Assembly (NCBI GenBank): GCA_040905705.1
Contig: JBBDQZ010000068.1
Span: 11,862-75,861, forward strand
DNA length: 64,000 nucleotides
Source of the DNA: JBBDQZ01 sp040905705
GTDB taxonomy: Bacteria; Bacteroidota; Rhodothermia; Balneolales; Natronogracilivirgulaceae
Direction: 5' to 3'
The notes below the pieces were generated by a model. It was not told where the DNA came from. It did no database searches and worked only from the letters and a program-made list of their open reading frames with translations. Within the stretch, counting starts at the first letter, position 1, and every line of letters starts with the position of its first letter. Below are positions 24,624 through 33,942 of this stretch, piece by piece. A program made the translations under genes and the position numbers.

Positions 24624-26027
24624 TTATAGAATGCTCGTTGTACCTGTTCCACCATGCAGGTTAATATCCATTCCGGGCTTGTTGGCCTTCCAGGCTCCAT
24701 ATGTAAAATCAGGTACATGAACAGGATGGGATCGATTGGCTACGGACCACTCACTCAAAGGTGATATGGCACTCCACAACACACCATCATACACAGACAT
24801 ATCCAGGGGTAAACCCGTGCGAAGACAATCAACCACACGCCAGGTCAATAATGTATCCATACCGCCATGGCCACCAACCTGTCTGGCTATTTCTCCTACT
24901 TTCTTCGTAATTTCGGGAGTGTATTTTTCTTCCAGTGCCCGGTATTCTTCGGCTGAAATCCAGCCATCATGACTGGTGGCTATTCTGGGAGGCCTTGCTC
25001 CGGCGGTACCTTTGGTCCCGCTTAACAAATCGAAACGGACACCCGGCCGCGGGGAGCTTACGTCATGCTGCAGGACAATGGTCCTTCCTTTAAATGTCCG
25101 AATAATGGAGACATTCATATTACCGCGAAAACTTTTATCGACAAAATCTTCATAAAACGGGTCTTCAGCTGCAAGTTCTTTCGCCATTTCGCCCATTGTA
25201 AAATCATTACCGGAGACCGAAACCATATAATCCAACCGGTCGCCGCAATTCACATTCATGATATTGCAGATCGTTCCGAACCCATGTGTCGGATAAAGAT
25301 TGCCATTTCTCGAAGCATTCTCTCTCAACCGCCACATATTTTGATACTGGCCCTTCGTAAAATTATGGCTAGTCAAATCATGGATATACGCACCTTCACC
25401 GTGTATAATCTCTCCAAAAAACCCGTCCCTGGCCATGTTCAGCGTCATCATGTCAAAATCGCGATAGCAGGGGTTAGCCAGCATCATACAATGCCGGCGT
25501 GTACGCTCCGAGGTTTCAATAAGCTGCCAGCATTCTTCGATAGTTTTGGCAATGGGCACTTCACTCACGGCATGCTTTTCGTGCTCCATGGCATATACCA
25601 GCTGTGGGGCATGTAAATGCCAGGGTGTGTTGACAACCACCAGGTCAATATCATCGCGCTCGCAGAGTTCTTTCCATGCATCCTCATGTCCGGAATATTC
25701 CGACACATTCTGTGCAAAGCCGGGCAGGCCGTTGAGACGTTCTTTTGCCCGCTCAATTTGTTCCGGAACCAAATCACAAATAGCCTTGATTTCAACTCCT
25801 TCCATACGGGCATACCGGCTGGTGTTTCCCATACCCCGGCTCCCCAGGCCGATCACACCCACCCGCACCGTCTCCAGTGGAGGCGCTGCATAGCCGGACA
25901 TATTAAACCGCTGGTTATGGCTTTGTTGAAAAGGATTCCGGTTATCAGAGTGGGTTGAACCGCCTGATAACAAACCGGCGCCGGCAAGACCAGCAGACTT
26001 TAAAAAGTCTCTGCGACTATTCTTCAT
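24624..26027 (-). CDS. Gfo/Idh/MocA oxidoreductase, GH109-like (copy 2), exported
   Basis: 467 residues. Tat-type leader NSRRDFLKSAGLAGAG (3-18). NAD motif VGVIGLGSRGMGNTSR; VVNTPWHLHAPQL; VSEVPIAKTIEECW; CYRDFDMMTLNMARDGFFGE; LYPTHGFGTICNIMNVNCGDR; RQVGGHGGMDTLLTWR; VPDFTYGAWK. Same fold and motif order as copy 1 but far closer to copy 3, so copies 2 and 3 are a recent duplication with copy 1 more distant. It starts 35 bases before copy 1 and is probably co-transcribed. Likely an exported redox glycosidase or sugar oxidoreductase; substrate unknown. Confidence 0.83.
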   Translation of the reverse strand: MKNSRRDFLKSAGLAGAGLLSGGSTHSDNRNPFQQSHNQRFNMSGYAAPPLETVRVGVIGLGSRGMGNTSRYARMEGVEIKAICDLVPEQIERAKERLNGLPGFAQNVSEYSGHEDAWKELCERDDIDLVVVNTPWHLHAPQLVYAMEHEKHAVSEVPIAKTIEECWQLIETSERTRRHCMMLANPCYRDFDMMTLNMARDGFFGEIIHGEGAYIHDLTSHNFTKGQYQNMWRLRENASRNGNLYPTHGFGTICNIMNVNCGDRLDYMVSVSGNDFTMGEMAKELAAEDPFYEDFVDKSFRGNMNVSIIRTFKGRTIVLQHDVSSPRPGVRFDLLSGTKGTAGARPPRIATSHDGWISAEEYRALEEKYTPEITKKVGEIARQVGGHGGMDTLLTWRVVDCLRTGLPLDMSVYDGVLWSAISPLSEWSVANRSHPVHVPDFTYGAWKANKPGMDINLHGGTGTTSIL

Positions 26028-26168
26028 AATTACAACGCTTATCTGTTTCTACCCGTGGAGGTTTTTTTGAACTACCCGGCTAATTACCGTTTCCGGTTTC
26101 CAGTTGAATTTTTAAAAATGGACATCCTTGCAATTGCTGTTACGGCAACCGGCCATTTTTAAAAAAAA

Positions 26169-27587
26169 TCAAAGAATTCGGGTTGTACCTCCCTGCTGAA
26201 GATTGATATCCATAGCCCGCTCATTCGTTTTCCATGATCCGGAAGTAAAGTCGGGAAAGTGGACAGGCATTCCCTGATTGGCAACAGACCACTCGCTTAA
26301 CGGAATAATGGAACTCCAGAGCGCGGCATCATACACGGTCAGATCCAGTGGCAGGCCGTTACGCAAGCAATCGATCAGGCGCCAGGCAAGCATGGCATCC
26401 ATACCGCCGTGCCCACCGACTTGCCGGGCCATTTCTCCCATTTTTCTGGTAATCTCCGGCGTGTACTGTTCCTGAACTTCGTTAAATTCATCTTCAGACA
26501 ACCAACCGTCGTGGCCTGTTGCAATTTGGGGAGTAGGGTAGGTTCTTGCAATACCTTTGGTTCCGCTAACCAGATGAATCCTGGAATAGGGACGGGGAGA
26601 AGTCACATCATGCTGGAGCATAATAGTCCGCCCTCTTTGTGTGCGAATGATACTGGTATTCATATTGCCGCGGAATTCATTGTCGACAAAATCTTCAAAA
26701 AACGGATCACTTTGTGCAAGTTCCCTGGTTCTTTCCTGCATCATAAAATCAGCGCTGGATACCGAAACCATGAAATCCATTTGATCCCCGTGGTTAATAT
26801 CCATAATCTGGGATACGGTGCCAATACCATGATGTGGATAGAGGTTCCCGTTTCTGGTAGCATTTTCCCGATAGCGCCACATATTCTGATAACCGCTCCG
26901 GTTAAAATTATGGGTCATCAGCTGATGGATATAGGCCCCTTCTCCATGGATAATCTCACCAAAAAAGCCTTGTCTGGCCATATTTAACGTAACCATTTCA
27001 AAGAAACTGTAAGTCACATTGGTCATCTGAAAACAGTGTTTCCGGGTACGCTCGGAGGTTTCCACCAATTTCCAGCATTCATCTACCGTCTGGGCGGCGG
27101 GAACTTCGGTGGCAGCGTGTTTCCCCTGTTCCATGGAATATATTAACTGTGGCGCATGCAAACGCCATGGCGTGTTTATCACAACCAGGTCAATGTCATC
27201 CCTTTCACACAACTTTTTCCACTCATCTTCATGGCCGGAATACCTGGCTGCACTTCGTGAGTAACCCGGAAGCCCGTCGAGCTGTTCCACCGTACGGTCG
27301 ACTTCTTCAGGTACCAGATCGCACAGGGCCCTGATTTCCACCCCTTCAATACGTGCAAGGCGGCTTGTGTTTCCTTTTCCCCGGCTTCCGAGGCCAATCA
27401 CCCCCACTCTTACCGTATCCAGCGCGGGTGCCGCATAACGATGCATGTTGAATCGCTGGTCGTGGTCGTGTGCAAATACATTTCTGTTGTCGGTATCGGA
27501 TGTTCTGCATGACAAGAGGCCTGTCCCGGCCAAACCGGCCAGGCCGGAAAGTTTCAGGAAGTCTCGGCGATTAAAACTCTTACTCAT
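26169..27587 (-). CDS. Gfo/Idh/MocA oxidoreductase, GH109-like (copy 3), exported
   Basis: 472 residues. Tat-type leader FNRRDFLKLSGLAGLAG (5-21), with a Cys in GLLSC that could also be lipidated. NAD motif VGVIGLGSRGKGNTSR; INTPWRLHAPQL; TEVPAAQTVDECW; LYPHHGIGTVSQIMDINHGDQ; RQVGGHGGMDAMLAWR; FPDFTSGSWK. Shares nearly every block with copy 2. The 141-base spacer after it contains GC-rich sequence but no clear terminator, so the three genes probably form one transcript starting at the amidohydrolase gene upstream. Confidence 0.83.
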   Translation of the reverse strand: MSKSFNRRDFLKLSGLAGLAGTGLLSCRTSDTDNRNVFAHDHDQRFNMHRYAAPALDTVRVGVIGLGSRGKGNTSRLARIEGVEIRALCDLVPEEVDRTVEQLDGLPGYSRSAARYSGHEDEWKKLCERDDIDLVVINTPWRLHAPQLIYSMEQGKHAATEVPAAQTVDECWKLVETSERTRKHCFQMTNVTYSFFEMVTLNMARQGFFGEIIHGEGAYIHQLMTHNFNRSGYQNMWRYRENATRNGNLYPHHGIGTVSQIMDINHGDQMDFMVSVSSADFMMQERTRELAQSDPFFEDFVDNEFRGNMNTSIIRTQRGRTIMLQHDVTSPRPYSRIHLVSGTKGIARTYPTPQIATGHDGWLSEDEFNEVQEQYTPEITRKMGEMARQVGGHGGMDAMLAWRLIDCLRNGLPLDLTVYDAALWSSIIPLSEWSVANQGMPVHFPDFTSGSWKTNERAMDINLQQGGTTRIL

Positions 27588-27644
27588 AATATTTTATATT
27601 TATAATTATTATTGATGCGGAATAAAATCCCGGTCCTGCTACTC

Positions 27645-28784
27645 CTATCCTTTAAACTGAGCCAGAATTTTGAGTGCATTTTTATTATATATCTTTTCCA
27701 GAACATCATCGGGAAGATACAGTCCATATATCATCCAGCGGCCCTGTTGATGATGGCTGGGAGCCGGATCGATATATTCGTCATCGGTTTCAAGAAAACG
27801 GTAATAGACCTGATAAGCCTCGAGGTTCGGAGGTGTATCGGTACCGAAAAGGACCCGGTCCTGATATTTGATCATGAATTTTCGGGCGGTATAAGGCTGA
27901 CGCCCCAGTTCACTGATCCTGGCATCGATATCCACGTACATATTGGGATATTTTTCAAGCCACATTGCTACACGCCCCAACTCTTCCGGCAAGTTGGCCA
28001 TATGTGTTGCTATGAAAGTCGTTTGACTGTGCCGGGCAATGGCACGATTGCGTTGTTCGAGGATCTCTTCTTTATCCGGAAATTCATCACCATAAAATGA
28101 CCAGTGAGGGTTAGCCCCGAGTTCATCATACCGCTCATTATAGCGGTCAACCGGAGTGAAAAAAGCTTTAGGATCGGAAACATGCATTAAAACAGGTATT
28201 CCGAGTTCCCCGCATTTGGCCCAAATCGGGTCAATACGTGGATCATCCACCGGAACAACCTGACCGCTTGCATCCTTGATAGTCAGACCGAGGCCTTTGA
28301 AAATTTTCACACCCCGGCATCCAAGCTCCACAGCTTCTTCCAGTTTCCGCGCTTCATTATTTCCGAAATCCGGTTCATCTATACGGCTGAAATCAGGGGC
28401 AAAAAATACCAAAAACCGTTTCCCGCCCACACTTTGAGAAACCCGAAGATGTTCTTTGTAAAAATCGCCGGCAGAGCGGCCATCCAAACTCACCGCCATC
28501 CACACTCCGGCTTCATCCATTACCTCCAGATATTCTCTTGTTCTGTCCAGGTTTCTTAAATGATTATGAATATCAATAACCGGAAATTTAGGCTTAAGAA
28601 TTTTGGTTTCCTTGACCACCATTTGACTAACCGGCCTCCAGTCCAGGAGCCTGAGGTTACCGACTTCCTGGGTTGCATGTTCCACTTCCGATTTTTTCGC
28701 TGCCCCCAAAAATCCCGCACCCGACAAACCAAGGGTGGCCAGGCCGGACTTTTTTAAAAATTCCCTTCGGTTATTATTTTTCAT
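27645..28784 (-). CDS. PF04909 (amidohydrolase_2) enzyme, exported
   Basis: 379 residues. Tat-type leader NNRREFLKKSGLATLG (4-19). TIM-barrel metal elements: DIHNHL near residue 72, RGVKIFKGLGL, PVLMHVSDP, FIATHMANLP and LFGTDTPP near the C-terminus, the H-x-H ... H ... H ... D series of PF04909. Family members include lactonases acting on sugar acids (L-fuconolactonase type) and decarboxylases. Two shorter relatives lie at 41940 and 45193. First gene of the row with the three GH109-like genes (57-base spacer). Inference: it opens a lactone or acts on the keto-sugar product in the periplasm. Confidence 0.83.
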   Translation of the reverse strand: MKNNNRREFLKKSGLATLGLSGAGFLGAAKKSEVEHATQEVGNLRLLDWRPVSQMVVKETKILKPKFPVIDIHNHLRNLDRTREYLEVMDEAGVWMAVSLDGRSAGDFYKEHLRVSQSVGGKRFLVFFAPDFSRIDEPDFGNNEARKLEEAVELGCRGVKIFKGLGLTIKDASGQVVPVDDPRIDPIWAKCGELGIPVLMHVSDPKAFFTPVDRYNERYDELGANPHWSFYGDEFPDKEEILEQRNRAIARHSQTTFIATHMANLPEELGRVAMWLEKYPNMYVDIDARISELGRQPYTARKFMIKYQDRVLFGTDTPPNLEAYQVYYRFLETDDEYIDPAPSHHQQGRWMIYGLYLPDDVLEKIYNKNALKILAQFKG

Positions 28785-28995
28785 TTTTCATTTGCTTAAG
28801 AATTCCCAGGTAAAAAGAATGTGCTTTATGTGCTTTCACAACCATCCCCGACAATAAAAACCTCATTGAAAAATATTTTTTCCTTTCGCTACATCAAAGC
28901 ATAACCTCTTAAGGTTAAATATGCAAAAAAAAAGTAATATTGCCTTAAAATTTTCCAATTATTCTTAATAATAAAATGATGCCGTGAGTTACTTT

Positions 28996-30492
28996 CTATA
29001 CAGAGAGTGTTTTTACAGTTTTATACATATCCTGATACAACTGAAACCTGTCGGAATACCAATCCCTGTTTTCAGCTTGAGGATAAATGATTTTTACCGG
29101 CTTGACCCACCTGGTTGCAAGTTGATTTACCGGTTCTCCGGTTACGGCTGAACCGGCCATCATTGCAGCACCGTAACAACCGCTTTCCGTTACCTGGAGG
29201 GTTGTTATTTTTTTATCCATTACATCGGCTTTTAACTGAGTCCATGTCTCCGATTTGGCTCCGCCGCCGACCGCACGGAACTCACTGATCTGATATCCCG
29301 AATTGCCGAGTATTTCCAGATTCAATCGCATCTCAAACGCCACCCCTTCAAGTAAGGCACGTATGAGTTCTCCACGGCCGGTCGAAAGGCGCAATCCAAA
29401 AATCGCACCTTTGGTTCTGGTATCGAAATAAGGAGTACCTGAGGGGGTAAAATACGGTAGCACCATCAATCCGGACGGAGTGTCGGACATCGCCTTTAGC
29501 AAATATTCATAAGCACTGCCTTTCGAGCGTTCAGCCTCGGCAACTTCCCGGCCTCCGAATTCATCTTTGAACCATTTTAAAATATTACCCCCGGTCAAAT
29601 GATAGGCTATAGAAGCGTAGTAATCCGGAATGGTATAATTATAGGTACATAAATTGTTCTTCTTCAGATCTGCGGAAAATTCAGGCTTTTTGAATGCCGC
29701 AGTAATACATTCTACGGTACCGGTAGCCAGCATGGCTATACCTTTATCGACTACACCTGCGCCCAAAGCACTGCAAGTTTGATCATGGCCTCCGCTGACA
29801 ACCACCGTTTCTTTCGATAATCCCAATTCTTCAGCCAGATCTGCCGGTATTTTACCCACAATACTTCCCGAAGGTGCCGGTTTTGCAAGACGATCTGCAG
29901 TCAATCCCACAATATCCAGTATTTCCGGACTCCATTGTTTTTTGATGACATCAAACATCATTGTTCTGCCGGCAAGTGGCCAGCTTATGGTCGGTTCAAT
30001 ACCGAGCCTTAGTTGGAGTAAATCTTCAAAACAAAGGAAATACCTTGTTTTTTTCCAGACTTTCGGTTTGTTCTCCTTCAGCCACAGGAGCTTGAATACA
30101 GTAAACAGCGGGTGTGCTGTATGGCCGGTTATCCGGTACAACTTTTCGTCATCCATTTTCCGGATAAACCGGGATAAATACGGCTCGGATCTCGAATCCG
30201 ATGAAACCATGGCATTACAAAGGCTCTCATGGTTGGATCCGACGGCTGTAAAAGCCTCCCCCTGGCTGGAGATACTTAACCCTTTAACGGAACCGGCAGG
30301 CACTGCCGATGTGCATTCCCTGATCACATCGAAACATTTTCCGGTAACTTCATCCGGGTTTAATTCAGCTCCTCCGTTATCGGAGAACATGATATCGTAA
30401 GACCTGCCCGATATGGCAAGTTGTTTCCCCGATTCGTCAAATACAAGAGCTTTGCAACCGCTTGTCCCAATATCGATACCTAAGAAATGCAT
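28996..30492 (-). CDS. FGGY-family carbohydrate kinase
   Basis: 498 residues, no signal peptide, cytosolic. Phosphate-binding GIDIGTSGCKALVFDESG (5-22), a mid-domain GGHDQTCSALGAG, a second phosphate loop LATGTVECI, and AVGGGAKSETWTQLKADV near the C-terminus are all FGGY signatures (xylulokinase, fuculokinase, rhamnulokinase and others). It phosphorylates a ketose or sugar alcohol with ATP. The start is 14 bases after the class II aldolase gene, so kinase and aldolase are translationally coupled. With the FucI/AraA-like isomerase it gives the classical isomerase-kinase-aldolase route. Substrate class cannot be read from motifs. Confidence 0.9.
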   Translation of the reverse strand: MHFLGIDIGTSGCKALVFDESGKQLAISGRSYDIMFSDNGGAELNPDEVTGKCFDVIRECTSAVPAGSVKGLSISSQGEAFTAVGSNHESLCNAMVSSDSRSEPYLSRFIRKMDDEKLYRITGHTAHPLFTVFKLLWLKENKPKVWKKTRYFLCFEDLLQLRLGIEPTISWPLAGRTMMFDVIKKQWSPEILDIVGLTADRLAKPAPSGSIVGKIPADLAEELGLSKETVVVSGGHDQTCSALGAGVVDKGIAMLATGTVECITAAFKKPEFSADLKKNNLCTYNYTIPDYYASIAYHLTGGNILKWFKDEFGGREVAEAERSKGSAYEYLLKAMSDTPSGLMVLPYFTPSGTPYFDTRTKGAIFGLRLSTGRGELIRALLEGVAFEMRLNLEILGNSGYQISEFRAVGGGAKSETWTQLKADVMDKKITTLQVTESGCYGAAMMAGSAVTGEPVNQLATRWVKPVKIIYPQAENRDWYSDRFQLYQDMYKTVKTLSV

Positions 30493-30506
30493 ACATCCTG
30501 AATTGA

Positions 30507-31526
30507 TTATTTTTTATAGGGAGATACATACCATAATTTCAAATACCCGGTAATAATTTCTTTCATACATTGAAAAACAATCCCCTGACGAAACGTTGTG
30601 GTGTAATAATCGATAGACGGAAGGCTTTCACAATCGGATTTATCACCAAGCAGGCCTTCCTTTCTCAATTGGAGGGCTAAATCCGGCCCCGCTATCGAAG
30701 CGGCATTCCTCAACATCCGGGCCAATAAGACCCGGGAACTGTCGCGTTCCAGTGCCGTCCACATATTTACTTTGCAAATACCATCTTCAAAAAGCCGGGT
30801 CAGTTTATCTTTTGAGACGGAAGATGTTCCATGCAGACATAGATTCGGCCCTGTACGTAGTGAAATTTCCCGTGCCAGATCGTCGTGATAACACAGCGTA
30901 GAGGCGCTTGCCCTATGTTCTGTTCCCAGATTCGGTACAATAATGTCAACCCCGGTCTCTTTGAAGTATTGTTCCGCCATATCCGGAGTCGTCAGTCCGC
31001 CTGCATCCGATTCATGTTCTTTTGAAATAGCATCACAGGCTCCTTCAATGAGAATTTCATGGCCGTGCTTTTCGACAAATGCAGCAGTCTGTTGCATATT
31101 GCTATCAAAAGACAGGGAAGAGGCATCATACATGATTGAGGAAAACTGTTTCATATCCCAATCCAGCAGCTCTTTGTCTTCATCCCAAATGATATGATCC
31201 AAATGAATCAATACCCGCAAATCGGAAAACGGTGAACCGGCGGAGGCAAGTACCTCCAGATCCGCCAGAAACAGCCGCAAACCGGTTCTCCAGTCACGTG
31301 TATGTGTATAATATACAGATTGTGGACGATCCCTGTATGTATTGGTAATTCCAATAATGACAGGCAAATCCGAAGATCCGACTGTGGTTCCGTAATCCTT
31401 TACAGCTTGCAGGATCGCTTCTGCTGTCGTCAGATTTTCAGCATTAAAAGTGGGTAAGACCCATTTTCGTTCACGAGCCTCAGCGTATACTTCAAGCACC
31501 CGGGTACGATCCAGAATCAGTGGCAT
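30507..31526 (-). CDS. Class II (zinc) ketose-bisphosphate aldolase-like protein
   Basis: 339 residues, cytosolic. HLDH at 108-111 supplies the catalytic Asp and a zinc His; GTEHRA and CLHGTSSVS supply the other two zinc His residues and the phosphate loop; KVNMWT follows. These are the landmarks of the FbaA/GatY/KbaY family, which splits ketose-1-phosphates or 1,6-bisphosphates to DHAP and an aldehyde. It lies between the mutarotase and kinase genes, so its substrate is probably the kinase product. An unrelated class I aldolase is in the same operon at 35298. Confidence 0.88.
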   Translation of the reverse strand: MPLILDRTRVLEVYAEARERKWVLPTFNAENLTTAEAILQAVKDYGTTVGSSDLPVIIGITNTYRDRPQSVYYTHTRDWRTGLRLFLADLEVLASAGSPFSDLRVLIHLDHIIWDEDKELLDWDMKQFSSIMYDASSLSFDSNMQQTAAFVEKHGHEILIEGACDAISKEHESDAGGLTTPDMAEQYFKETGVDIIVPNLGTEHRASASTLCYHDDLAREISLRTGPNLCLHGTSSVSKDKLTRLFEDGICKVNMWTALERDSSRVLLARMLRNAASIAGPDLALQLRKEGLLGDKSDCESLPSIDYYTTTFRQGIVFQCMKEIITGYLKLWYVSPYKK

Positions 31527-31577
31527 ATGACAAATTTAATGGGTGTCCGGCGATCGGTTATATTACTCACTGCTATA

Positions 31578-32438
31578 CTATTCATTTGCCTTTATTTGCC
31601 ATGAAATCTCCCAGGAAAACGTTTCTCCCGGTGAAACATAAAAGCAATTGTTCTCCTTGACCGTCTCCGATAATCTGCTGGACGTACCAGGCACAGGCTC
31701 AAACGCACATTCATTGCGACGGCACCCGTCTTCATCGGGGTATCCCGAATTATTCCACCAAATACCCATTGTCGGGAAATATTTAAGCGGGAATTTCATT
31801 TCCAGATGTAAATTGTTTTTGTACTTCCAGTGCATCCTCCCTTCTTTGATTCTCTGAAGGAAGAGCATATGTGTTTGACCCTTCTCCCGACTCAACAGAA
31901 ACTTCCGAAGTGATTCAGGATTCTGAATATTCATGGGGTTCCCTTTCTCATCGTTCACTGACCCAAACGGCGGTACCCGCACATCACTTATATCATCCAG
32001 TTTCATGAGCGGATGGATCACATGTTGAAACGGTAACATCCGGCCTGCCTCACTGGTAACTTCAAATCGCCATTTAAGCCCGGTTTCCGTGAATTGCATA
32101 TCCCGTTTGAAACGGACCGGTAACGCTTTGCTGTCAACCGTAAAGATCAACCGGTTTGCTTCTTCGGTAACGACCCAATCAAGCAGGTACAGTTCGCCAT
32201 GATCGGGAACCCTCCAGTCCTCACCCGGGTATGGGCACGGTTCCACTGAAGGAAAACAATCATCATAACCATAGACCGGGCGATTTTCATAGTCCCCGTA
32301 ATCGGTTGAAGGGCGGCGAAAATTTTCCGGTGCTGTAGTGAGAAGATCAAAACCTTGATAACACATCCGGTTCAACCGGGCTCCGTCATCAAGCGTATAC
32401 TCTGCAGACCATGGTCCGTATTGAAACGATTTTTTCAT
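31578..32438 (-). CDS. Aldose 1-epimerase (galactose mutarotase superfamily)
   Basis: 286 residues, cytosolic, shorter than the typical ~340-residue GalM. His80 (VPDHGEL), the QHVIHP pair (His139/His142) and a Glu in NECAFEP near residue 245 match the catalytic and binding residues of mutarotase-fold enzymes. It converts alpha and beta anomers of the incoming sugar, supplying the isomerase. Located between isomerase (53-base spacer) and aldolase (51-base spacer) genes. Confidence 0.8.
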   Translation of the reverse strand: MKKSFQYGPWSAEYTLDDGARLNRMCYQGFDLLTTAPENFRRPSTDYGDYENRPVYGYDDCFPSVEPCPYPGEDWRVPDHGELYLLDWVVTEEANRLIFTVDSKALPVRFKRDMQFTETGLKWRFEVTSEAGRMLPFQHVIHPLMKLDDISDVRVPPFGSVNDEKGNPMNIQNPESLRKFLLSREKGQTHMLFLQRIKEGRMHWKYKNNLHLEMKFPLKYFPTMGIWWNNSGYPDEDGCRRNECAFEPVPGTSSRLSETVKENNCFYVSPGETFSWEISWQIKANE

Positions 32439-32491
32439 GTGTTTAAAATTTCTGATTCATATGGACAGAATCATTAGCAAAATAATCACCT

Positions 32492-33874
32492 TTACAATGC
32501 AATAACTTTGATACCGGTCAATTCACAAAAGGCAATCAACTCATCATACAAGTGACTTCCATATCCGAGAACGCCATATTCGTTGTTCCAGGATTCGAGC
32601 AGTTTGTCAATGTCGCAATGTGCCGTGATAAAAGCATGCGGCCAAAATGGAATTCCGCATTCATTTCGACGCTTATCCAGTTCACTCGCGGGAGGCTCAA
32701 ACACTGTGCAGCGGGAAAGAACCATCTCAAATTCGCCGTTGTTGCGCCCGAGCCGTGCAAGTACTCCTTCGCCCGGTTTGCAAACCAGTTTGATTGACAG
32801 CCCACCTGCTTCTCCCTCGGTAGGAATACCATGTTCAGCGAATCCGGCAGGTTCCAGTTTCCCTGCAAGCGATGGAGGACAGGCACCGTCGCCAATTATT
32901 TTAACCTCGTTATTTGATTTATCAACATGCTGGAGATCCCCGTAATAGGGCGGTTCACTGCTCAGGTCCGTCAGAAGTTTAACCGTCAACGCCGTATTGA
33001 AATCACTGAGAGTGGATGTTCCGATCCGGTCATTCAACATCATGCTTTGTGCAAAACAGGTGGCGCTGTAATAATCCCCGAGCCCCGGGAATGATTGAAT
33101 GGTATAAAAATCCCACTCTTCTTTTTTGATGACTTTCTTAATTGCGATATACAACCTGATGGAACGATCGGACGTTTCGTCGTCCGGAATCGGTTCGGCA
33201 AAAAAGGGCTGCATGGCTTTTCGGGTTTCCTCCAACTCTTTGTTTGTCACACTTTTTGCCGTTTCAATCAGGTCATAAGTGTCCCGAGTATCGATATCCA
33301 CGCCAAACGTTTTCATCCACTGGGAAGGATCAGCCACCCCACACGTCTGCCCCATACCGCGTCCTCCGAACACCCCTAATGTACTTAAATTCAACAGGTT
33401 TTTTTCACGGCTGGCACGGCAATAAGATACAATTCTATTCACTTCTTTCGGATCCTCATAACTGCCGTACACAAACCGGTGTCTTATGCCCGTTTCCTTT
33501 AATGCCCCCTGCATAACAAAACCACCGACCGGCCGCCAACCCTGGGAACCGGGATGGGTCCAGACAATAATACCTTTACCCGTAGCGGCAAAATCCCGCA
33601 ATGGTCCAATCAGATGAGCTGCCCATACCCAAGTTCCTGAGAACAGGATAATAGCATCCAGGTCATCCATTTTTTTAAATTTTGAGAAACACTCCCTGGC
33701 TTCTTTTTTGGACGCAATCACGATTTCATGTTCTACAAGTTCCAACCCGGCGTTTAAAAGCGCTTTTCTGGCTTGATCTACAATCCGGTCATCAATAAAT
33801 GGAACTCCCATCGGGTCAGGAAGGCCATCTTTATGAACTCCAAATACTATGAATCCTGCTTTAGCTTTTTTCAT
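32492..33874 (-). CDS. L-fucose/L-arabinose isomerase-like protein
   Basis: 460 residues from ATG at 33874, chosen because AGGTG lies eight bases upstream; an ATG at 33904 would add ten residues. The N-terminal Rossmann-like domain (KAGFIVFGVHKDG...) and central GGRGMGQTCGVADPSQW, FPGLGDYYSATCFAQSMM and the C-terminal barrel with EFEMVLSRC match the FucI/AraA fold family. The length is closer to AraA (~500) than FucI (~590). It interconverts an aldose with its ketose. Mutarotase, kinase and two aldolases follow or precede it, defining a catabolic operon. Exact sugar unknown; L-fucose, D-arabinose or a related deoxyhexose are plausible. Confidence 0.82.
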   Translation of the reverse strand: MKKAKAGFIVFGVHKDGLPDPMGVPFIDDRIVDQARKALLNAGLELVEHEIVIASKKEARECFSKFKKMDDLDAIILFSGTWVWAAHLIGPLRDFAATGKGIIVWTHPGSQGWRPVGGFVMQGALKETGIRHRFVYGSYEDPKEVNRIVSYCRASREKNLLNLSTLGVFGGRGMGQTCGVADPSQWMKTFGVDIDTRDTYDLIETAKSVTNKELEETRKAMQPFFAEPIPDDETSDRSIRLYIAIKKVIKKEEWDFYTIQSFPGLGDYYSATCFAQSMMLNDRIGTSTLSDFNTALTVKLLTDLSSEPPYYGDLQHVDKSNNEVKIIGDGACPPSLAGKLEPAGFAEHGIPTEGEAGGLSIKLVCKPGEGVLARLGRNNGEFEMVLSRCTVFEPPASELDKRRNECGIPFWPHAFITAHCDIDKLLESWNNEYGVLGYGSHLYDELIAFCELTGIKVIAL

Positions 33875-33942
33875 GTTTTCACCTGTTTTTTTGCTGCTAT
33901 TCATTTAGCTGCCCGCCCGGCATACCTATTGTTCCCGGATTT

